The translations under genes were made by a program, and so were the position numbers. This document shows, one piece after another, positions 1 to 4,328 of a stretch of DNA of 5,975 bases (position 1 is its first letter; every line of letters begins with the position of its first letter). Under the pieces are notes generated by a model. The model saw nothing but the letters and a program-made list of their open reading frames with translations. It had not been told where the DNA came from and did no database searches. Source of the DNA: CAYJLW01 sp964370965 (lineage in GTDB: Bacteria; Actinomycetota; Acidimicrobiia; UBA2766); assembly GCA_964370965.1 (NCBI GenBank), contig CAYJLW010000127.1, forward strand, positions 1 to 5,975. The letters run 5' to 3'.

Positions 1-77
1 GCCGGGTACCCGGGTACCCGGGCTCCATTTGGCCCCCCCCCCCCCCCCCGGGGGCCCCGGGGGGGGGGGGCGGGGCG
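1..77. other. Low-complexity, probably artefactual contig end
   Basis: No gene is visible here. Bases 4-19 are two copies of the palindromic octamer GGGTACCC, followed by CCCGGG-type sequence. A run of 17 C (33-49), then G5, C4 and G12 blocks (50-70), lead into the first real-looking sequence at about 78. Such alternating homopolymers are atypical of chromosomal DNA, even in GC-rich actinobacteria, and resemble an assembly or sequencing artefact. The far end of the window shows the same thing. I would not interpret biology from this stretch. Confidence 0.8.
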
Positions 78-87
78 GTGGGACTCG

Positions 88-111
88 GCGCTGGTAGCGT
101 CCCTGCAGCGC
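88..111 (+). promoter_or_regulatory. Putative extended -10 promoter within an inverted repeat (dehalogenase)
   Basis: TAGCGT at 95-100 fits the TANNNT -10 pattern and is preceded by TG at 92-93 (extended -10 spacing). It lies 31 nt upstream of the ATG at 132, leaving room for a short leader with the Shine-Dalgarno. The hexamer is bracketed by perfect 6-bp arms, GCGCTG (88-93) and CAGCGC (106-111), with a 12-bp spacer. That is a plausible operator geometry for a dimeric repressor such as a TetR protein. No -35 box can be judged because the upstream sequence is degenerate. Short GC palindromes are frequent in DNA of this composition, so this is a candidate only. Confidence 0.3.
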
Positions 112-118
112 GCCGAAC

Positions 119-125
119 GGAGGGG
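119..125 (+). promoter_or_regulatory. Shine-Dalgarno of the dehalogenase gene
   Basis: GGAGGGG lies 6 nt upstream of the ATG at 132. It decides the start: the frame is also open from a GTG at 78, but that codon sits at the edge of the degenerate homopolymer region and would add 18 residues with no family support. Confidence 0.7.
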
Positions 126-131
126 CCGAGA

Positions 132-1043
132 ATGCAGGTGCTGCGCACACCGGACGAACGCTTCCACGACCTGCCGGGCTACCCGTTCGCGCCGCACTAC
201 ACCGACGTCCCCGACGGCGACGGCAGCGGGACCCTGCGCATACACCACATCGAGGAGGGCCCGCAGGGCGCTCCCCCGGTGCTCCTCATGCACGGCGAGC
301 CGTCCTGGTCGTATCTGTACCGCACGATGGTCCCGGTCCTCGTCGGGGCCGGCCTCCGCGCCGTCGCCCCGGACCTCGTGGGCTTCGGGCGCTCCGACAA
401 GCCTGCCGCCCGCAGCGACTACACGTACCAGCGCCACGTCGACTGGATGGCCGCCTGGCTCGCCGCTCTCGACCTCCAGGGCGTCACCCTCGTTTGCCAG
501 GACTGGGGGGGGCTGATCGGCCTCCGCCTCGTCGCCGAGCACTCCGACCGTTTCGCCCGTGTCGTGGCGGCGAACACGTTCCTCCCCACCGGCGACCAAC
601 ACCCCGGGGAAGCGTTCCTCACCTGGCAGCGCTTCTCCCAGGAGGTGGCGGAGTTCCCGACGGGAGCGATCGTGAACATGGGCTGCACCACGGACCTCGC
701 TCCCGAGGTGGTGGCCGCCTACGACGCCCCCTTCCCGGACGAGTCCCACAAGGAGGGCGCCCGCCAGTTCCCGATGCTGGTGCCCACGACCCCGGACGAT
801 CCCGCGGCACCCGCGAACCGGGCGGCGTGGGAGGTCCTGTCCCGCTGGGAGAAGCCTTTCCTCACAGCCTTCGGGGACTCCGACCCGATCACACGGGGGG
901 CCGACGCCGCCCTCCGCCACCTCGTCCCGGGCTGCGCCGGCCAGGCCCACACCACGATCGCCGGCGGCGGCCACTTCCTCCAGGAGGACAGGGGCCCGGC
1001 TCTCGCCGCGGTCGTCGTCGACTTCGTGGAGGCCACCCGCTGA
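132..1043 (+). CDS. dhmA: Haloalkane dehalogenase, HLD-I (DhlA-like) subfamily
   Basis: A 303-residue cytoplasmic alpha/beta-hydrolase predicted to cleave carbon-halogen bonds hydrolytically, giving an alcohol, halide and a proton without a cofactor. The catalytic set is visible: oxyanion-region HGEP (54-57), nucleophile D124 in VCQDWGGLIG with halide-binding W125, second halide-binding W165 in the cap (FLTWQRF), catalytic acid D251 in FGDSDPIT, and base H281 in GGGHFLQED. E56, D124 and W125 fall at the same numbers as I recall for Xanthobacter DhlA. The cap motif YDAPFPDESHKEGARQFP (198-215) is typical of subfamily I. The length matches the family (about 300-310), and no signal peptide is seen. 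The ATG is chosen for its GGAGGGG ribosome site. The stop overlaps an ATG (TGATG), which suggests coupling to downstream translation. The substrate is unknown; some family members act on uncharacterised natural compounds. The gene symbol follows the subfamily-1 naming and is not proof of orthology to mycobacterial DhmA. Confidence 0.92.
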   Translation: MQVLRTPDERFHDLPGYPFAPHYTDVPDGDGSGTLRIHHIEEGPQGAPPVLLMHGEPSWSYLYRTMVPVLVGAGLRAVAPDLVGFGRSDKPAARSDYTYQRHVDWMAAWLAALDLQGVTLVCQDWGGLIGLRLVAEHSDRFARVVAANTFLPTGDQHPGEAFLTWQRFSQEVAEFPTGAIVNMGCTTDLAPEVVAAYDAPFPDESHKEGARQFPMLVPTTPDDPAAPANRAAWEVLSRWEKPFLTAFGDSDPITRGADAALRHLVPGCAGQAHTTIAGGGHFLQEDRGPALAAVVVDFVEATR

Positions 1044-1111
1044 TGGACGCCGCCACTCCCGAGCCCGCCCCCACGCCCGCTCATGTGGACGCCGCAAGGG
1101 ACGCCCGATGA
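1043..1111 (+). CDS. Possible 22-codon mini-cistron between dehalogenase and oxidoreductase
   Basis: An ATG at 1043 overlaps the dehalogenase stop (TGATG). It is preceded by GGAGG (1028-1032) with a 10-nt spacer and opens a 22-residue frame, MDAATPEPAPTPAHV followed by DAARDAR. Its TGA (1109-1111) overlaps the ATG of the next gene (ATGA). The chain would link all three cistrons by termination-reinitiation. The peptide is Ala/Pro-rich with no recognisable domain and no membrane segment. Caution: this reading frame is already open from far upstream as a GC-rich shadow, so openness alone is not evidence. It may be just a 64-nt spacer. The case rests on the double overlap and the GGAGG. Confidence 0.25.
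   Translation: MDAATPEPAPTPAHVDAARDAR
1096..1101 (+). promoter_or_regulatory. Shine-Dalgarno of the LLM oxidoreductase gene
   Basis: AAGGGA lies 6 nt before the ATG at 1108. It supports that start and shows that the oxidoreductase can be translated independently of the mini-cistron that overlaps it. Confidence 0.5.
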
Positions 1112-1974
1112 GGTTCGGCCTCATGTACGCCAACGCCGGCCTCTTGGGCACACCCGAAGGCGCCGACGCCGTGGCCGGAGCCGCGGAACGCTGCGGCCTG
1201 GAGTCCGTGTGGACCATCGAGCACGTCGTCCTCCCCGCCGGCTTCCGGTCCCCGTACCCGTACTCCAGGAGCGGTCGCATGCCCGGCGGCGAGGACGCCC
1301 CGATGGTCGATCCCCTCATCTGGCTCACGTGGGTGGCGGCGCGCACGGAGTCGGTCCGCCTCGCCACCGGTGTGGTCATCCTCCCCCAACGCAACCCGCT
1401 GGTGCTGGCCAAGCAGGTCGCCACCCTCGACGTCCTCTCGCGGGGCCGCACGATCCTGGGCGTGGGCGTGGGCTGGCTCCGGGAGGAGTTCGCCGCCTTG
1501 GGCGTGCCCTTCGAGGGCCGGGGGCGTCGGGCCGACGAGTACATCGGAGCGCTGCGGGCCCTGTGGACCGAGGCCGAGCCCACCTACCGGGGTGAGACGG
1601 TGGCCTTCGAGCGGGCGAAGTGCTACCCGAAGCCCCCCCAGGGAAGCGTCCCCGTCGTCATCGGGGGCCACACCCCCGCCGCCGCCCGCCGGGCGGGGCG
1701 CCTCGGCGACGGGTTCTTCCCCGCCCGCCCCGATCGCCTCCCCGAGCTTCTCCCCGTGCTGCGCGGGGCCGCCGCCGGAGCCGGCCGCGACCCGGACGCC
1801 GTGGAGATCACCACCGGCGGCCCCCCGACGGGCGCCTACGTGCGCATGCTCGAGGACCAGGGCGTCACGCGTCTCCTCCTGCAGCCGCCCGTCTACACCC
1901 CCGACGGCATCGGCCCCGCCCTGGAGGCCCTGCTCGACGACGCCGGCCTGGATCCCGCCGGCACCCGGATGTGA
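1108..1974 (+). CDS. LLM class (luciferase-like) F420-dependent oxidoreductase
   Basis: A 288-residue single-domain TIM-barrel protein of the bacterial luciferase-like superfamily, predicted to use reduced deazaflavin F420 (less likely FMN) for hydride transfer to an unknown substrate. Visible hallmarks are MRFGLMYAN at the N-terminus, SVWTIEHVVLP (33-43), LATGVVILPQRNPLVLAKQ (85-103), LDVLSRGRTILGVGVGW (107-123), LREEFAALGVPFEGRGRRADEYI (124-146), PVVIGGHTP (182-190) and RRAGRLGDGFFP (194-205). This arrangement recalls the actinobacterial Rv2161c-type F420 subfamily (TIGR03619). Length is normal for that group. It lies 64 nt behind the dehalogenase on the same strand with no promoter seen between them, so co-transcription is likely. 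It could oxidise the alcohol or a later product of dehalogenation, but that link rests on position only. Confidence 0.92.
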   Translation: MRFGLMYANAGLLGTPEGADAVAGAAERCGLESVWTIEHVVLPAGFRSPYPYSRSGRMPGGEDAPMVDPLIWLTWVAARTESVRLATGVVILPQRNPLVLAKQVATLDVLSRGRTILGVGVGWLREEFAALGVPFEGRGRRADEYIGALRALWTEAEPTYRGETVAFERAKCYPKPPQGSVPVVIGGHTPAAARRAGRLGDGFFPARPDRLPELLPVLRGAAAGAGRDPDAVEITTGGPPTGAYVRMLEDQGVTRLLLQPPVYTPDGIGPALEALLDDAGLDPAGTRM

Positions 1975-1986
1975 CCGGCGGGCCAC

Positions 1987-1992
1987 TAGAGT
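1987..1992 (+). promoter_or_regulatory. Putative -10 box of a leaderless TetR transcript
   Basis: TAGAGT fits TANNNT and ends 7 nt before the ATG at 2000, the spacing expected if transcription starts on the start codon itself. No purine-rich Shine-Dalgarno precedes that ATG. The MmgE/PrpD gene has the same geometry (TAGAGA, then 7 nt, then ATG). No convincing -35 box is seen. Leaderless mRNAs are common in actinobacteria, so this would give the TetR pair its own promoter, separate from the catabolic genes. Confidence 0.4.
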
Positions 1993-1999
1993 CCCCCAC

Positions 2000-2686
2000 A
2001 TGGCCCGCCGCATGGACGCCAGCGTCCGCCGCCCACAGCTCCTCGACGCCGCCGAACGCGCCTTCGGCCGTCTCGGCTGGCATTCGACGCGCATGGAGGA
2101 CGTCGCCGCGGAAGCGGGGGTGGCGAAGTCCCTGCTGTTCAAGCACTGGCCGTCGAAGGACGCCCTCTTCGAGGATCTCCGGGACCGCCTCTACGAGCGC
2201 TACCGGGGCCGCCAGGAGGAGGCCGTGCGGCGCGCCACGTCAGAGGCGGACGCCATCGCTCAGAGCATCACGGCGGCGGCGTGGTTCTTCGCCGACCATC
2301 CGGGGGCGTACCTCGTCCTGGCGGCGATCCGCTCCGGCCGGGGCCCCGACACCCACCGTTCCGACGTGGACCTCCTGCGCCTGGAGGCCGAGCGCCTCGC
2401 CACGGGGTTCCGCCGGCCGGTCCCGGGCGTCGACCCCAGGGAGGAAGCGGCGTTCTTCCGCCTCCTGAGCGCGGTCTCCGCCGGCACCACGAAGGGCGTG
2501 CTCGCCGTGGCGTCCCGGGAGTCCGCCCCCGACGACGAGGCCCCCTCGCCCCTCGCCCCGGAGATCACGGCCGCCCTGGCAACGACTCTCGTCTGCGGGG
2601 GGATCGACGCCATCTCCCGTCTCCTGCGCGGCACCGGCCTGTGGGGCATGGACGAGACGCCCGCCGGAGCCGGGGGCGGCCGGTGA
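2000..2686 (+). CDS. TetR/AcrR-family transcriptional regulator (first of tandem pair)
   Basis: A 228-residue one-component repressor-type regulator with an N-terminal TetR helix-turn-helix at about residues 11-57 (QLLDAAERAFGRLGW, then TRMEDVAAEAGVAKS, then LLFKHWPSKDALF) and a helical effector/dimerisation domain after it. The ligand domain gives no substrate clue. In the recognition helix, W50 stands where the family almost always has Phe (HW-P-S-K instead of YF/HF-P-S-K). The ATG at 2000 is preferred because a -10-like TAGAGT precedes it at leaderless spacing; ATG 2012 is an alternative that loses only four residues. It starts 25 nt after the oxidoreductase and overlaps the second TetR by 4 nt. 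It is the obvious local candidate to control the dehalogenase-oxidoreductase unit and itself. The tail (about 215-228) is Gly/Ala-rich and probably disordered. Confidence 0.92.
   Translation: MARRMDASVRRPQLLDAAERAFGRLGWHSTRMEDVAAEAGVAKSLLFKHWPSKDALFEDLRDRLYERYRGRQEEAVRRATSEADAIAQSITAAAWFFADHPGAYLVLAAIRSGRGPDTHRSDVDLLRLEAERLATGFRRPVPGVDPREEAAFFRLLSAVSAGTTKGVLAVASRESAPDDEAPSPLAPEITAALATTLVCGGIDAISRLLRGTGLWGMDETPAGAGGGR
2014..2027 (+). repeat. Short inverted repeat just inside the first tetR gene
   Basis: GGACGC (2014-2019) and GCGTCC (2022-2027) are perfect 6-bp arms separated by CA, starting 14 nt inside the gene. If transcription begins at the ATG, this would lie in the initially transcribed region and could serve as an autoregulatory operator. 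GGACGC is a common Asp-Ala-coding hexamer in this window, so chance is a serious alternative. Confidence 0.2.
2090..2160 (+). repeat. HTH-coding repeat, copy 1 (tandem tetR duplication)
   Basis: Bases 2090-2109 are identical to 2773-2792, and 2140-2160 are identical to 2823-2843. Both blocks are offset by exactly 683 nt, which is also the distance between the two tetR start codons. They encode the same stretch of the DNA-binding domain in each protein (residues about 30-53). This marks the genes as paralogues in which only the DNA-reading part has stayed alike. Confidence 0.75.
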
Positions 2687-3435
2687 CGACACGGATGCGC
2701 GCCGCCGACCGGCGCGAGCTCCTCCTCGCCGCCGCCGCCACGGCATTCGCCGAGAACGGCTACGAGGCCACCCGCATGGAGGACGTCGCCGCCGCTGCGG
2801 GGGTCGTGAAGAGCCTCCTGTCCAAGCACTGGCCGTCGAAGGAGGCGCTCTTCATCGAGTGCCGCAACGCGGCGCGAGCACAGAGCCAAGCGGCGATGCT
2901 CGACGCCGCCGCGGGGGCGGGGAGCACCGCCGAGCACCTCGTGCGTGTGATCGACGCCTTCGTCGACTGGCACGGCGCCCACCCCGAAGCCATGGCGCTC
3001 CTGGAGTGGGTCCCGATCCTGCCCGAGACCGACACGGACGAGGAGGACATCACCCAGGTGGTGGCGATCCTCGCCCACGAGATCGCGCCCCAGCTCGCCC
3101 CGTTCCGCCGGGCCGTGAACCTCGGCCTCGCCACCGCTTTCCGGGGCGCCATCACGGCCATGCACGAGGAGCGCATCGATCCGGCGGCCGTGAAGGTCCT
3201 CTTCCGCACGTTCGTGGTCGGGGCGCTCGAGCACCTCGCCCGCCGCCTCGGGGGCCACCTCGACGGTGCCGCCGACTACCTGGCGTGGATCGAGAGAGTC
3301 GCCAACCACGACCCGGGCCGCCACGCCATGGACGTCCTGCGGGCGGCCGCCGCCGTCCCGCTCCCGCCGCTGCAGCCCCTGGAGGGCCCCCCGCCCTGGG
3401 CCGGTCCCGCCGGCACCGACGTCCCCCCGCCCTGA
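2683..3435 (+). CDS. TetR/AcrR-family transcriptional regulator (second of tandem pair)
   Basis: A 250-residue TetR regulator. Its GTG start overlaps the stop of the preceding tetR (GTGA), with a G5 tract (2672-2676) 6 nt upstream as a weak ribosome site; ATG 2695 is the alternative. The GTG start is supported because it places the HTH at the same residue numbers as in the upstream paralogue. The HTH covers about residues 11-57. Residues 30-57 match the first TetR at 24 of 28 positions, differing only at 38 (E/A), 42 (A/V), 47 (F/S) and 54 (D/E). S47 replaces the near-invariant Tyr of the family and W50 the usual Phe. The ligand domain (from about 65) does not resemble that of the neighbour, and the last 25 residues are proline-rich. 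Translational coupling and shared HTH suggest overlapping operators, or possibly hetero-dimers, with different effectors. The ligand is not predictable. Confidence 0.9.
   Translation: MTTRMRAADRRELLLAAAATAFAENGYEATRMEDVAAAAGVVKSLLSKHWPSKEALFIECRNAARAQSQAAMLDAAAGAGSTAEHLVRVIDAFVDWHGAHPEAMALLEWVPILPETDTDEEDITQVVAILAHEIAPQLAPFRRAVNLGLATAFRGAITAMHEERIDPAAVKVLFRTFVVGALEHLARRLGGHLDGAADYLAWIERVANHDPGRHAMDVLRAAAAVPLPPLQPLEGPPPWAGPAGTDVPPP
2773..2843 (+). repeat. HTH-coding repeat, copy 2 (tandem tetR duplication)
   Basis: Second copy of the repeat at 2090-2160, with 20-bp and 21-bp identical blocks at its two ends. Divergence in the middle is mostly at codons for residues 38-47, which include the substituted residues of the recognition helix. 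Confidence 0.75.
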
Positions 3436-3440
3436 CCCAG

Positions 3441-3465
3441 CCGCCTTCGCGGGCTAGCCCGGCGG
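3441..3465. terminator. Weak hairpin between convergent genes
   Basis: The 18-bp gap between the second tetR and the convergent EAL gene, together with the last codons of the EAL gene, can form CCGCC (3441-3445) / GGCGG (3461-3465). The perfect palindrome GGGCTAGCCC (3451-3460) lies inside the loop. The EAL stop codon sits within that palindrome. There is no T-tract on either strand, so it is not a classical intrinsic terminator. It may slow converging polymerases or simply be chance GC pairing. Confidence 0.2.
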
Positions 3466-4272
3466 CCGGTGGTCGCGGACGAAGGCGGCCACCTCGCCCA
3501 CGGGCAGGGGACGGGCGAGGAGGTACCCCTGGGCGGCGTCGCAGCCCATCTCCCGGAGGATCTCGAGCTGGCGGGGCGTCTCGACCCCTTCGGCGACGAC
3601 TTCCATGCCGAGGCCCTTGCCGAGGGTGACGACCGCCTGGGCCAGGACCCGGGCGCGCCGGTCGGCGTCCACGCCGGCGACGAAGGCCCGGTCGATCTTG
3701 AGCACGTCCGCCGGGACCCGCCCCAGGGCGCCGAGGGCCGAGTAGCCCGTGCCGAAGTCGTCCACCGCGACCCGGACGTTCGCCGCCCGGATGTCGGCGA
3801 GGGCGGCGACGAGGAGGTCGAGGTCCCGGGCGAGGAAGCTCTCGGTGATCTCGATCTCGAGGAGCGGCGGGCCCGACCCGCCGCCGGCGGCGCCGAGGAC
3901 GAAGCCGAGCGTGGTGTCGAGGTCCCCCTGGTAGAGCCGGCGCTGGGAGACGTTCACGCCCACCCGCATGTCATCGAGGCCTTCGTCGCGCCAGTCCCGG
4001 CATTGCCCGCATGCGGTGCGCAACACCCAGTTGCCCACGGCCACGATGAGGCCGTTCTCCTCCAGCAGGGGGGCGAACTCAGCCGGGCCCACACGGCCCC
4101 GACCATCGCGTTCCCAGCGCAGGAGCGCCTCGACGCAGGTCACGGCGCCGCTCCCGAGCGCGACCTGCGGCCGGTACTCGAGGAAGAGCTCGCCCCGCTC
4201 CAGGGCGTGGTGGAGGTCCGATTCCATGGTGAGGCGGGCGAGCGTCCCGTGGCGGTCGTCGGCGCCTTCCAT
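3454..4272 (-). CDS. Stand-alone EAL-domain cyclic-di-GMP phosphodiesterase
   Basis: A 272-residue protein that is almost entirely one EAL domain, predicted to hydrolyse the second messenger c-di-GMP to linear pGpG. The metal- and substrate-binding residues of active enzymes appear present: E48 of EAL (VEALLRWE), N107 (VNVSQRRL), E141 and loop-6 glutamate E144 (EITES), D171/D172 (DDFGTGYS), K192 (LKIDR), E228 (VAEGVET) and Q248 (CDAAQGYLLARPLP). R34 in LEYRPQV replaces the usual Gln of YQP, which could affect substrate fit. There is no GGDEF, PAS, GAF, HAMP, signal peptide or transmembrane segment. The first 18 residues look like the linker that normally joins GGDEF to EAL, so it may descend from a two-domain protein. 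The ATG at 4272 is chosen because GGGAGG lies 7 nt upstream; a GTG at 4287 is the alternative. It is convergent with the tetR pair and divergent from the MmgE/PrpD gene. Confidence 0.92.
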   Translation of the reverse strand: MEGADDRHGTLARLTMESDLHHALERGELFLEYRPQVALGSGAVTCVEALLRWERDGRGRVGPAEFAPLLEENGLIVAVGNWVLRTACGQCRDWRDEGLDDMRVGVNVSQRRLYQGDLDTTLGFVLGAAGGGSGPPLLEIEITESFLARDLDLLVAALADIRAANVRVAVDDFGTGYSALGALGRVPADVLKIDRAFVAGVDADRRARVLAQAVVTLGKGLGMEVVAEGVETPRQLEILREMGCDAAQGYLLARPLPVGEVAAFVRDHRPPG

Positions 4273-4279
4273 GCTGAAG

Positions 4280-4285
4280 CCTCCC
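4280..4285 (-). promoter_or_regulatory. Shine-Dalgarno of the EAL gene
   Basis: On the minus strand the site reads GGGAGG, 7 nt before the ATG at 4272, and fixes that start over the upstream GTG at 4287. A TACAGT (-10-like, complement of 4286-4291) abuts it, but it would place the transcription start inside or after the ribosome site. I do not call it a promoter. Confidence 0.6.
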
Positions 4286-4312
4286 ACTGTACGCCCGCAC
4301 CGCTCTGCCCTG

Positions 4313-4321
4313 TGCTAGAGA
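4313..4321 (+). promoter_or_regulatory. Putative extended -10 of a leaderless MmgE/PrpD transcript
   Basis: TGCTAGAGA combines an extended-10 TG (4313-4314) with TAGAGA (4316-4321), ending 7 nt before the ATG at 4329. The last base departs from TANNNT. The same spacing and near-identical hexamer precede the first tetR. No Shine-Dalgarno precedes this ATG, consistent with a leaderless message. The element lies in the 56-bp divergent region shared with the EAL gene. Confidence 0.4.
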
Positions 4322-4328
4322 CGCGGCC

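Noticed and set aside
78..131. 18-residue N-terminal extension of the dehalogenase from GTG 78
   Set aside because: It begins at the edge of the artefactual homopolymer region. ATG 132 has a strong Shine-Dalgarno and gives numbering that matches the family.
1370..1999. N-terminal extension of the first TetR through the oxidoreductase gene
   Set aside because: The frame is open only because of GC-rich codon shadows. The residues are Pro/Ser/Arg-rich, and the TetR HTH begins right after ATG 2000.
1969..2001. ATGTG ... CACAT inverted arms around the tetR start as an operator
   Set aside because: Only 5-bp arms with a 23-bp gap and no extension of symmetry; not distinguishable from chance.
97..2027. 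Recurring GGACGC/GCGTCC half-sites near several gene starts as a shared TetR operator
   Set aside because: The hexamer codes Asp-Ala and occurs repeatedly inside genes across the window, so its presence near starts carries little weight.
1081..2142. Long minus-strand open frame of 353 codons
   Set aside because: Antisense to the oxidoreductase and first tetR, both of which have clear family motifs. Composition is Gly/Ala/Arg/His-rich with no domain. Such shadow frames are expected at this GC content.
3436..3470. Classical rho-independent terminator between the convergent genes
   Set aside because: A hairpin can be drawn, but no T-tract follows on either strand.
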